Of a DNA stretch of 27,601 nucleotides, positions 1 through 6,988 are shown in pieces. The notes beneath the pieces were generated by a model. The model saw only the letters and a list, made by a program, of their open reading frames with translations, was not told where the DNA came from and made no database searches. The position numbers and the translations under genes were made by a program. The first letter of the stretch is position 1; the number at the start of each line of letters is the position of its first letter. This DNA comes from CAYSND01 sp964642235. GTDB lineage: Bacteria; Bacteroidota; Bacteroidia; Bacteroidales; UBA932. The stretch covers positions 1 through 27,601 of the forward strand of contig CAZXOP010000012.1 of the NCBI GenBank assembly GCA_964642235.1. Reading direction: 5' to 3'.

Positions 1-82
1 GTCTAATGTCGGGGGGTAGACTGCTTAGATAAATGATAGAGACCTGAGTGATCAGGCACAGAACTCGGCTTATAGCCTCACC
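1..82 (+). ncRNA. rnpB: RNase P RNA, 3' end (partial)
   Basis: This is the 3' part of bacterial RNase P RNA; its 5' part lies outside the window. The stretch GGGGGTAGACTGCTTAGA followed by ATAAATGA matches the conserved GGGTAGGCTGCTT and AGATGAATGA segments. ACAGAACTCGGCTTAT at about 59-73 matches the near-universal ACAGAACCCGGCTTAT, with one C to T change. A short variable helix (gacctgagtgatcaggc) sits between them. The RNA probably ends near 82, just before a run of seven T at 83-89. The call rests on remembered family consensus and not on a covariance-model search. Confidence 0.82.
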
Positions 83-89
83 TTTTTTT
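83..89 (+). terminator. T-run after RNase P RNA
   Basis: Seven consecutive T residues directly follow the end of the RNase P RNA. The closing helix of that RNA (GCCTCACC side, 75-82) would serve as the terminator stem, but its 5' strand is outside the window, so the hairpin cannot be confirmed here. Confidence 0.5.
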
Positions 90-115
90 AGAAACAGACT
101 CAAAATTAAGATAAT

Positions 116-1015
116 ATGAAACCACTAAGTAATTATTTAACCATTGCAATAATTCTTATTTCATCTATTACTGTATCTGCACAAGATATCCGTTTCACCC
201 CTAAGGATAAAGAGATATGCGAAAAAGCCCTCTCCTTTGCAGCAGATAAAGCGAATCTTCCCACCTCAGAGCTTGTCACCTCTATTGCCCTTCACTTCCT
301 TGGGACACCTTATGTGGCAGGGACATTGGAGATAGAGCCTGAAATGCTGACAATAAATCTACGTGAGACTGACTGTATCCTCTTTGTAGAGATGTGTACC
401 GCACTTGCACTCACAGCGAAAGGGATCGACTTAGCATCGATTAGAACTTCATCAAGCGACCCTTCTAAAAATGCATCAGAAGTAGTTCGGGCTACCCCCT
501 CATTCTCTCTTTATTGTAATAATGTGCTTAATCTCAGATATCGAAACGGAGTGGTGGATGGATATGCTTCTCGCATACATTACACCTCCGAGTGGATTCT
601 CCAAAATTCCAAATACGGCATCATGAAAGAAATGAGTCGTAGATATGGAGAAAAAATCGACCAAAAATTTTCATATATGTCCACTCATCCTGCAAGTTAT
701 AAACAACTTAATGGTTCACCGAACCTTGTCAAGCTTATTGCTGAGAGTGAAAAGGCAATAGAGAGCAAAGGTCCATTCTTTTATATCAGACAGAGTGGCA
801 TCGAATTAAATGCAAATAATATTAAAAACGGAGACATCATCGGCTTCGTTACCCGACTTGAAGGGATAGATATTTCACATGTAGCTTTTGCATATTGGAA
901 CGGTGGGAAACTCCACTTCATCCATGCATCTCAGAAAGAGGGAAAAGTGGTTATCGATAAGAAAACCCTATCTGAGTATGCCAAAAACGGCATCCGACTT
1001 ATTCAGCTTTTATAG
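116..1015 (+). CDS. Secreted DUF1460 (N-acetylmuramoyl-L-alanine amidase-like) protein
   Basis: This 299-residue protein belongs to the DUF1460 family, an NlpC/P60-like cysteine peptidase fold linked to cell-wall peptide hydrolysis in Bacteroidales. Residues 1-23 form a signal peptide (hydrophobic core IAIILISSITV, cleavage after SAQ), so it probably acts in the periplasm. The likely nucleophile is Cys87 in the motif ETDCILFVE. His255 (ISHVAF) and His270 (FIHAS) near the C-terminus fit the rest of the catalytic site, and NGDIIGF is typical of the fold. The length is normal. It starts 27 nt after the RNase P RNA T-run; no clear TAnnTTTG box was found ahead of it. The exact substrate cannot be told from the sequence. 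Confidence 0.85.
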   Translation: MKPLSNYLTIAIILISSITVSAQDIRFTPKDKEICEKALSFAADKANLPTSELVTSIALHFLGTPYVAGTLEIEPEMLTINLRETDCILFVEMCTALALTAKGIDLASIRTSSSDPSKNASEVVRATPSFSLYCNNVLNLRYRNGVVDGYASRIHYTSEWILQNSKYGIMKEMSRRYGEKIDQKFSYMSTHPASYKQLNGSPNLVKLIAESEKAIESKGPFFYIRQSGIELNANNIKNGDIIGFVTRLEGIDISHVAFAYWNGGKLHFIHASQKEGKVVIDKKTLSEYAKNGIRLIQLL

Positions 1016-1050
1016 TATAATAAAAACACCCCAAGGTTATCGTGCGGAGT

Positions 1051-1230
1051 TCATCGCTCTACCTTGTAGGGACATTCGTCTCGGCCACGAAGATTATGGA
1101 GGGTGCAGTCATTAATGGCAAGACGGTAGATATTACATATTTCCACCTCTTTGTGGATACAATTAAGACAAGAACTTGAGGATGCGGAATCCTCACAGGG
1201 AGAGAGTTGTATTTTATCTTGATTTTCCAT
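1051..1230 (-). CDS. Small cysteine-rich protein downstream of AOR
   Basis: This is a 59-codon ORF, read by eye on the minus strand: ATG at 1230-1228 and TGA at 1053-1051. It begins MENQDKIQLSPCED and ends RGRDECPYKVER. It has six cysteines (C12, C21, C24, C32, C42, C53), including one CxxC (CLNC), in only 59 residues. It lies 69 nt behind the AOR gene on the same strand, so both are probably on one mRNA. The pattern is not that of a classic 2[4Fe-4S] ferredoxin or a rubredoxin with two CPxCG knuckles. It could bind an Fe-S cluster or zinc and might serve AOR as an electron carrier or assembly factor; that role is inferred from position only. I do not recognise a named family. Confidence 0.68.
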   Translation of the reverse strand: MENQDKIQLSPCEDSASSSSCLNCIHKEVEICNIYRLAINDCTLHNLRGRDECPYKVER

Positions 1231-1299
1231 GGTAGTGTTGGTTCAATATTGGGTTTAGAGTATTGATTCAGTATTAACGTATGGTCAACTTCTTAAAAA

Positions 1300-3456
1300 C
1301 TACTGTAACGGAGCAACCACCTCAACCAGTTCCGGCATATCCATCCCTATCCTCTTAAGGAAATCTATAGTCGGCACCCCATTGTTATTCCAACCGCGTC
1401 TTTTATAAACAGCATCCAAAAGGGATTCATACCTCTCTTCACGATATTTACGGAGCGCATCATATCTCTCTTGGAGAGTCATCTTAGAGGGGTCGAGTCC
1501 GACTGTCTCACGAAGTTGCTTATCATACTTCTCCTCACGTGAAAGATACTCCTCAAAAGTAACAGGTCCACAAGCCCTATAAGGCTGAGCATCATGTTCA
1601 CGCAGGCCATACCCCATACGGATATTAAATACCTTCTGGAAATTATAAACCTTCTCGGACATACGGATAAGCTCCTCCTTATCTATCTTCATACCAGTAA
1701 CTCCATTAAATACAGTCACATAGTTATCCACATGCTCAGGCACCTTCGAAGGCTCACTTGTCAAAGCATTATCGGCAGGCTCGACATCATTCCAACAGAG
1801 TTTACAGAACCCTGCCAGACCAAACCAAGTCCTAAACATCGGGAAATAGTGAAGAGCCTCTGCTTTATTCTCAAAAGTAGGAATCGCATTATTCACCATA
1901 TCCATAAATATCAACCAAGCCTCGTCATGCTGAGGACCTTTATTGGTCATAGCATACCCCCCCTGCTGTGCCAAAGACTCGCGAGGGATATACATAGAGT
2001 ACTCTAACCCCTTGTTTTCCATGGCAATATCCTGGAGGAACTTCGCATCTCCCCACCCCTTCTCGATAAACATCTCCTTCATCTTCTTAACCCCCATCCC
2101 TGCAACAAGACCAAAACCCTCACCCCTTGCCAACTGATGCATACACTCAAGAACCACATCCCCATTTCCCCACGTAAAATCAAGCCCTCCTGTCCTCTCG
2201 CTATTCAAAATCCCATTCTCCCAGCACTCCATTATAAACCCGACAATATTTCCCCATGAAATCGTACAGATTCCGTATGTATCACAATAAAAATTCTGTT
2301 CAATGATATTCCGTGGGTCGAAAACACCCTCATTCGAACCAAGAGCCGCAGCAGTTTCATACTCAGGTCCATCCACAATAACCTTCTGCCCTTTATAAGG
2401 ACCTGTCATAATTTCAAAATTATCGACCCCCTTTGCACACTGCATCGCACACCCAATCCAGCACCCGTCCGGTATCCCCTGAGTAAACCAGGTCTTCCAA
2501 ACCTCCATATCTATTTTAGGACAATCCTTATGGTCTCCATACTTATAATTCATTACCGGAAGAATATCATACTTCTCCATAACCCCCATAAGGTGGGCAG
2601 TCCCCACTTTACGCATCTGACACTGAATATCATCGAGGTCCCTCATCTCCTTATTAAACCTTTTCCCCCTCTCGATAATAGCCTCCATATCGACCACATT
2701 GTTAAGATTCCCTGTAACGCGTGGTACTTTTGCCACTATAGCCCTTACATTCTTCTGACGAAGCAGAGTCCCGATACCTCCCCTCCCTGCCTGTTTCAGA
2801 CGAATTTTCCCCCTCTTAACATCATAGAAAGTAAAATTCAACATCCCGATTACCGAGTGGTCGGCTGCCTGCCCTGTGGAGACCACAGAAACATTGATTT
2901 TATCCCTCTCATCATTCGCAAACATCTCATGCAACTCCTCTCCGAGGAGATGAGAGTCAATATGCATCTCCTTAGGAGCTGCAAAAATTTCCACTTCGTG
3001 GTCAACACCATTAATATAGATGATAACCTCCTCCTTCGCAATCCCCTGGAGCTCAAAAACGTCAAACCCTGAAAACTTCAGGTGTGGTCCGAAATGCCCC
3101 CCGACATTCGAGTCAATAATCCTATCGGTCTGCGGAGAGAGTGCCACGCAAATAGACTTCCCCGTCCCTGAATACTGGGTAATCCCGCACACAGGTCCAC
3201 CCGAAATTACAATCTCATTCTCAGGATCATACCACTTCGTGGCAGGAGTAACAGCATCCCAAAGCATCTTAAGACCATACCCCTTTCCACCGATGAAAAT
3301 CTTCTTTACATCTTCAGGAATAGTCTTAACCTTCATACTCAGATCACCAACATTCACATAAAGTCCCCTGTCGGTATAACCTTTATCCAAAGCCTTCCAC
3401 TCATAGGGAAACTTTGCCAAGATTTTTCTGTTTGCTTTAATCTCCTGTATATCCAT
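1300..3456 (-). CDS. Aldehyde:ferredoxin oxidoreductase, tungstopterin family (AOR)
   Basis: This 718-residue protein is a member of the tungsten AOR family, whose known members oxidise aldehydes to carboxylates with ferredoxin as acceptor, using a bis-pterin tungsten centre and one [4Fe-4S] cluster. Family landmarks in order are GGKGYGL (56-62), SNVGGHFGPHLKFSGFDVFE (116-135), AGRGGIGTLL (223-232) and GPEYETAAALGSN (363-375). Cluster cysteines are C332, C336 and C340 with a late C551 or C554. The spacing CX3CX3C differs from the CX2CX3C of the Pyrococcus enzyme. It is about 110 residues longer than classic AOR, mostly after residue 560. The start at 3456 (MDIQEIKANR) was chosen over an upstream ATG at 3591, because the added 45 residues overlap the divergent gene and its promoters. 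The substrate is not predictable. Confidence 0.93.
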   Translation of the reverse strand: MDIQEIKANRKILAKFPYEWKALDKGYTDRGLYVNVGDLSMKVKTIPEDVKKIFIGGKGYGLKMLWDAVTPATKWYDPENEIVISGGPVCGITQYSGTGKSICVALSPQTDRIIDSNVGGHFGPHLKFSGFDVFELQGIAKEEVIIYINGVDHEVEIFAAPKEMHIDSHLLGEELHEMFANDERDKINVSVVSTGQAADHSVIGMLNFTFYDVKRGKIRLKQAGRGGIGTLLRQKNVRAIVAKVPRVTGNLNNVVDMEAIIERGKRFNKEMRDLDDIQCQMRKVGTAHLMGVMEKYDILPVMNYKYGDHKDCPKIDMEVWKTWFTQGIPDGCWIGCAMQCAKGVDNFEIMTGPYKGQKVIVDGPEYETAAALGSNEGVFDPRNIIEQNFYCDTYGICTISWGNIVGFIMECWENGILNSERTGGLDFTWGNGDVVLECMHQLARGEGFGLVAGMGVKKMKEMFIEKGWGDAKFLQDIAMENKGLEYSMYIPRESLAQQGGYAMTNKGPQHDEAWLIFMDMVNNAIPTFENKAEALHYFPMFRTWFGLAGFCKLCWNDVEPADNALTSEPSKVPEHVDNYVTVFNGVTGMKIDKEELIRMSEKVYNFQKVFNIRMGYGLREHDAQPYRACGPVTFEEYLSREEKYDKQLRETVGLDPSKMTLQERYDALRKYREERYESLLDAVYKRRGWNNNGVPTIDFLKRIGMDMPELVEVVAPLQ

Positions 3457-3471
3457 ATCGAATAAATTAAT

Positions 3472-3479
3472 TACATTTG
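3472..3479 (+). promoter_or_regulatory. -7 box for the thiF-like operon
   Basis: TACATTTG fits TAnnTTTG and lies 18 nt ahead of the thiF-like ATG at 3498. No good TTTG -33 element was found at the expected distance. The box sits only 4 nt from the opposed AOR -7 box (3484-3491), so the two promoters face and overlap one another. Confidence 0.5.
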
Positions 3480-3483
3480 CAAA

Positions 3484-3515
3484 CAAAAGTAGTGAGAATG
3501 CTTGATTTATCCAAA
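3484..3515 (-). promoter_or_regulatory. Promoter of AOR, Bacteroidetes type
   Basis: On the minus strand, TTTG (3515-3512) and TACTTTTG (3491-3484) are separated by 20 nt. This matches the Bacteroides -33 TTTG and -7 TAnnTTTG consensus, including spacing. Transcription would start near 3478, leaving a leader of about 20 nt before the AOR ATG at 3456. Confidence 0.62.
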
Positions 3516-4115
3516 ACAATGAGAGTTTTTCCTTACAAAACAATAGGGATCGCAGGTGTAGGTGGACTTGGCTCCAATTGTGCTGCTGCACTCGTAAGAA
3601 GCGGAGTGGGTAAAATCATACTTGCAGACTTCGACAGAGTCAGCAAAGAGAACCTTGACAGGCAATTTTTTTTCGCCTCGCAGGTAGGAATGCCAAAGGT
3701 CAATGCCCTTGCTGAAACCCTTCTCTCCATTCACCCCCCCTGCCCCGAATCCCCCCTCCCTACTATCGTTCCCCACTTCTGCAAAGTTACCCCGCAGAAT
3801 GTCACTTCACTCTTCGGGGAGTGTGACGCTGTCGTGGAAGCCTTCGACGAAAAATCTGAAAAACAATGGTTTATAGAGTACTTTTCCACCCATCACCCCA
3901 CCATTCCATTGGTATGTGGGTCGGGGATTGCAGGAATCGGAAATCTCAATAACCTTAAAGTCAAAAAATACGGAAACCTTTACGTCTGCGGAGACCAAAG
4001 CAGTGAGACCAACTCCTCCACCCCCCCATTTGCTCCGAGGGTAGGAATTGTTGCACTTATGCAGGCAGACACCATCCTTAAAATACTTTTAGAGAATGAT
4101 AATAACACTAAATAA
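3498..4115 (+). CDS. ThiF/MoeB-like E1 adenylyltransferase (short ThiF form)
   Basis: This 205-residue enzyme should activate the C-terminal Gly of a ThiS/MoaD-type carrier as an acyl-adenylate. It shows the nucleotide motif GIAGVGGLGSN, the acidic stretch LADFDRVSKENLDRQ, and a C-terminal APRVGIVALMQA. It lacks the zinc-binding CxxC pairs and rhodanese domain of full MoeB/MOCS3 proteins, resembling the compact ThiF family-2 proteins. Its stop overlaps the ThiS-like start by 20 nt, which strongly suggests the two work together. With AOR and pterin genes around it, a role in pterin sulfuration is an attractive inference, but thiamine synthesis is not excluded. I chose ATG 3498 over an upstream TTG at 3477; ATG 3519 (MRVFPYK) is also possible. 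It contains proline-rich stretches coded by C6 and C7 tracts. Confidence 0.85.
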   Translation: MLDLSKTMRVFPYKTIGIAGVGGLGSNCAAALVRSGVGKIILADFDRVSKENLDRQFFFASQVGMPKVNALAETLLSIHPPCPESPLPTIVPHFCKVTPQNVTSLFGECDAVVEAFDEKSEKQWFIEYFSTHHPTIPLVCGSGIAGIGNLNNLKVKKYGNLYVCGDQSSETNSSTPPFAPRVGIVALMQADTILKILLENDNNTK

Positions 4116-4299
4116 TAGAAAAGAGATCTTTGCCTACGACACGTTGACCATCTCGGAGATAATGGAATTAAAATCCTTTGTATTTAAGATGTTGGTGGTC
4201 AAACTCAATGGGAATTTAATTCTCAGGGAGTTATACGACACCACTTTCGTGAAAGAGGGGGACAGACTCGAAATAATCCACTTAGTAAGTGGCGGTTAA
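4096..4299 (+). CDS. ThiS/MoaD-like sulfur carrier protein
   Basis: This 67-residue protein has a predicted ubiquitin-like beta-grasp fold and ends in VSGG, the di-glycine tail that is adenylated and then thiocarboxylated in ThiS and MoaD. The central VVKLNGNLI and the late GDRLEIIHLVSGG agree better with ThiS than with MoaD. It overlaps the ThiF-like gene by 20 nt. Given the tungstopterin genes nearby it may supply sulfur to the pterin dithiolene; it could equally be a thiamine carrier that merely sits here. No ThiG or MoaE partner is encoded in this window. Confidence 0.83.
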   Translation: MIITLNNRKEIFAYDTLTISEIMELKSFVFKMLVVKLNGNLILRELYDTTFVKEGDRLEIIHLVSGG

Positions 4300-4316
4300 C
4301 CGATTAATTAAAATTT

Positions 4317-5654
4317 ATGGCACATTCTGAAGAACAAATCCTCGCTCTAATTAAAAAAGAGGTAAAACCAGCACTCGGATGCACAGAACCGATAGCAGTT
4401 GCATTGGCAGTATCCAAAAGCAGAGAGACGGTAAATGGCAAACCAGACACTCCACAAGACCCCTCTCCCGAAACCCCCATTGACCTTATCGAAGTGGAAG
4501 TCAGCGCCAATATCCTTAAAAACGGAATGGGTGTGGGGATACCGGGAACAGGAATGGTGGGACTCGATATTGCAGCAGCCATAGGAGCCACCTGCGGTAA
4601 ATCGAAATATGGCCTCGAAGTACTAAAAGACCTCACTCCGGAAGGGGTTGAAATGGCAAAAAGTATTGTAAAAGAGGGAAAAGTAAAAATACTATTGTCC
4701 CCTACCAAAGAGAAACTATTTGTAAAAGCGACTGTCAAATCAGCCTCGAATAGTGCCACCACCACCATTAGCGGTAACCACGATGCCATAAAAGATGTTA
4801 CCCTAAACGGCAAAAGCCTCTTCTCCACAGCTCCGGAGAGAGAAAGTGATTCCACCCCCCTCTCCCCCCCCACCGATACCTCCATAGCAGCCGCTCTTAC
4901 CACTAAGGAGATTTACGACTTTGCCATAAATGTCCCTTTTGAAAAAATAGCATTTATACTCGAATCAGCCCAGATGAACGGAGCCCTTGTAAAAGAGGGG
5001 TTATATAAAGAATATGGTCTAAAAGTAGGTCGAAGCCTCCTTTCAGAGAATGGAAAAAAGATATTCGGAGAGAACCTCGCTACCTACGCCATGGGACTTA
5101 CCGCCGCTGCCTCCGATGCACGAATGGCAGGGTGCACCCTCCCTGCAATGAGCAACTCAGGTAGTGGAAACCAGGGAATCACAGTCACAGTCCCCATAAT
5201 GGCAGTCGCAGAAAAGATGGAAGTTTCCGAAGAAAAACTTGCCAGAGCATTAGTAATGAGTCACCTTATCGCCATACATATTAAAGGGCATCTTGGAAAA
5301 CTATCTGCCCTTTGCGGCTGCGTAATTGCCTCAACAGGCTCCTCCTGCGGTATAGTTTATCTTAATGGTGGCGATTACGATCATATCTGTTACGCCATAA
5401 AAAACATGACCGGAAACCTAACAGGTATGTTATGTGACGGAGCAAAGGTAGGGTGTGCCCTTAAAGTGGCAACAGGAGTCTCCTCCGCTGTCCAGTCGGC
5501 ATTCCTTGCCCTTGAAGAGATCTGTATCTCGGATAATGACGGAATAATAGAAAAAGATATCGAAAAGACCATCTCTAACCTCGGCAGCATCGGCTCCGTA
5601 GGGATGCAATCCGCAGATGATGCAATATTAAAAATAATGGTAAATAAACAATGA
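4317..5654 (+). CDS. L-cysteine desulfidase family protein (CyuA/YhaM, UPF0597)
   Basis: This 445-residue protein is of the Fe-S-dependent CyuA family, members of which split L-cysteine into pyruvate, ammonia and sulfide. The N-terminal ALGCTEP motif holds the conserved Cys22. The C-terminal half has SGSGNQGITVTVPIMAVAE and then HIKGHLGKLSALCGC (321-335), STGSSCG and GMLCDGAKVGC (C373, C380), from which the cluster ligands are expected. It starts 17 nt after the ThiS-like gene and its stop overlaps the next start (ATGA). That placement suggests it provides sulfide for the neighbouring carrier, or simply degrades cysteine. Residues near 170-195 form a Ser/Thr/Pro-rich insert coded partly by a C8 tract at 4864-4871, which is unusual for an enzyme core. 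Confidence 0.88.
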   Translation: MAHSEEQILALIKKEVKPALGCTEPIAVALAVSKSRETVNGKPDTPQDPSPETPIDLIEVEVSANILKNGMGVGIPGTGMVGLDIAAAIGATCGKSKYGLEVLKDLTPEGVEMAKSIVKEGKVKILLSPTKEKLFVKATVKSASNSATTTISGNHDAIKDVTLNGKSLFSTAPERESDSTPLSPPTDTSIAAALTTKEIYDFAINVPFEKIAFILESAQMNGALVKEGLYKEYGLKVGRSLLSENGKKIFGENLATYAMGLTAAASDARMAGCTLPAMSNSGSGNQGITVTVPIMAVAEKMEVSEEKLARALVMSHLIAIHIKGHLGKLSALCGCVIASTGSSCGIVYLNGGDYDHICYAIKNMTGNLTGMLCDGAKVGCALKVATGVSSAVQSAFLALEEICISDNDGIIEKDIEKTISNLGSIGSVGMQSADDAILKIMVNKQ

Positions 5655-6796
5655 AAAAATCTATTAAAAGACTAATCGTAATTTTATCCTTTGTGGTTAT
5701 AGCAGTAGGAGCATACTTCCTCTTCTTCCAAAACTCCTTAGATGCCATTAGTGGCTCCACACTCGTCTGGGAATCGGGTTCCAATAACTTCTTTAACCAA
5801 GAGGCATCCACCACACTCCCCGGAACCAAGTATATAACCATAAACGGAGAGGTAGAGAAAGAGGTAAAAATCAAACTCTCAAAAATGCCCCTTCGCTCTG
5901 TAACCGTAAAAGAGGTTCGTTATGCCAATAGCGACTTATCGGTAAACGGCCCCCCATCAGAGATCTCAGAGAAGTTAAACTTTTACGGAACTTATAGATA
6001 TGACGGATATGCACTTTGCGATATATTATCTTCCATAAAAGTAGATAAGGAGAGTAAGGAGGAGTTTTGGCCCCCCGTAGATCTCTACATAGTGGTCTCC
6101 AACGATGCAGGCGACCGGGCAGTATTCTCTTGGGGAGAACTTTTTTACAGTGCAAATATGTATAGCATCGTAATAGCCAAAAGAGCGACAAGAGTAATCC
6201 CGGGAAAAACAGGTGCACTTTGGAATCTCCCTGAAAAGATGCAATTGGTAGTGGAATCCGACCTGATTTCTGAAAGAAATATCCCTAACCCCACTAAAAT
6301 TACCATTAAATCCCTAAAGGGGGAGTATATTGTAAATAGAGACTCCACAGTATTCCTAAAACAAGAAGACAAAATACTCTTTAGCGAAACACTTCTCGAG
6401 GGGGGCACTCAAGAGTTAGGCACCATTACCACCCCCGACCAAAGTATTAACACCATCTCTAATCAGACCATATACTACGGTCACGGCATGGGGTATAAAG
6501 GGGAGAGAACCTTTACAGGGCAGCCTCTTAATCAGGTACTTGCCCCATACTTTTCTAACAAAGACCCCAAAACACTCCGTGAAGGGATAGTCTCTATAGC
6601 TGGGATAGATGGGTATAGAGCCTCATTCTCATTATCTGAACTAATAAACAGAAATGATGAGAGAAACACACTGCTAATGTACGGATGCGGAAAAGATAAA
6701 GAGTATGGTCGTGCGACCTTCTCCATTTATGCCGGTATTGACGCCTTTGCAGACCGCTCCATAAAGGGAGTTTGTGAAATAAGATTAATACACTAA
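5651..6796 (+). CDS. Membrane-anchored protein with two sulfite-oxidase-like (molybdopterin-binding fold) domains
   Basis: This 381-residue protein has an N-terminal membrane segment (about 8-26) and no lipobox, so it is probably exported and anchored. The rest looks like two copies of a small PF00174-like domain. Repeat 1 spans about 60-215 (YDGYALCDILSSI, then VVSNDAGDRAVFSWGEL). Repeat 2 spans about 270-381 (FTGQPLNQVL, then SIAGIDGYRASFSLSEL). Such domains resemble the molybdopterin-binding fold of sulfite oxidase but often lack the metal ligand. The signal region has KR and not RR and no Tat motif. Since folded pterin enzymes normally use Tat, cofactor binding is doubtful. It ends the thiF-thiS-cyuA operon through a 4-nt overlap. 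Its function is unknown; the family call is by pattern recognition. Confidence 0.62.
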   Translation: MKKSIKRLIVILSFVVIAVGAYFLFFQNSLDAISGSTLVWESGSNNFFNQEASTTLPGTKYITINGEVEKEVKIKLSKMPLRSVTVKEVRYANSDLSVNGPPSEISEKLNFYGTYRYDGYALCDILSSIKVDKESKEEFWPPVDLYIVVSNDAGDRAVFSWGELFYSANMYSIVIAKRATRVIPGKTGALWNLPEKMQLVVESDLISERNIPNPTKITIKSLKGEYIVNRDSTVFLKQEDKILFSETLLEGGTQELGTITTPDQSINTISNQTIYYGHGMGYKGERTFTGQPLNQVLAPYFSNKDPKTLREGIVSIAGIDGYRASFSLSELINRNDERNTLLMYGCGKDKEYGRATFSIYAGIDAFADRSIKGVCEIRLIH

Positions 6797-6931
6797 AAAA
6801 CAAAAAACACCGCCACGAAATTATCTGACGGTGTTTCTTTACGACTTGATTAATTAACTTGGATAAAATTATTTCCCACAAACAATATTTATCCCCAGAA
6901 AGAACTACTAAATAAACTCGATACAAAAGTA
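6797..6931 (-). ncRNA. Candidate minus-strand small RNA (about 120 nt)
   Basis: A TACTTTTG box (minus strand, 6931-6924) is followed, about 85-125 nt downstream on that strand, by the strong terminator at 6805-6840. The enclosed transcript carries a 7-bp dyad (GGATAAA at 6861-6867 with TTTATCC at 6888-6894). No ORF with a start codon was found in it on this strand. A -33 element at proper spacing is missing, and the sequence does not match an RNA family that I recognise. The terminator may instead stop read-through from wtpBC. Confidence 0.3.
6805..6840. terminator. Bidirectional intrinsic terminator
   Basis: AAACACCG (6805-6812) pairs with CGGTGTTT (6829-6836) around a 16-nt loop. Plus-strand transcripts leaving the operon would see TTTCTTT. 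Minus-strand transcripts would see a better U-tract (GTGTTTTTTGTTTTTT, down to about 6796). The stronger polarity therefore serves a transcript coming from the right. Confidence 0.72.
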
Positions 6932-6988
6932 CGGCGACAACCAACTCCCTACTTGTAAAAACACGACTTTTTAATGTAAAAAAAGAAA
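6841..6988. other. Noncoding gap before wtpA
   Basis: This AT-rich gap has no ORF. It holds the dyad GGATAAA-N20-TTTATCC (6861-6894), which could be an operator or weak hairpin near the wtpA promoter region. No good TAnnTTTG box for wtpA was found on the plus strand. I did not recognise a molybdenum- or tungsten-cofactor riboswitch. Confidence 0.4.

Noticed and set aside
1021..1179. Plus-strand open frame without ATG (from the stop at 1021 to TGA at 1177-1179)
   Set aside because: It is antisense to the cysteine-rich ORF, has no ATG, and its peptide matches nothing that I know. The minus-strand frame has a proper ATG, a telling cysteine content and the AOR context.
1177..1195. Perfect 7-bp hairpin TGAGGAT/ATCCTCA as an AOR or amidase terminator
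   Set aside because: No T-run follows on either strand, and it lies inside the 59-codon ORF, where it encodes part of ordinary protein sequence.
2530..3072. 180-codon plus-strand frame within AOR
   Set aside because: It is a shadow of the AOR gene; the opposite strand carries clear family motifs throughout.
3457..3591. 45-residue N-terminal extension of AOR
   Set aside because: It covers the promoters and the start of the divergent ThiF-like gene, and AOR homology begins right at MDIQEIK or after it.
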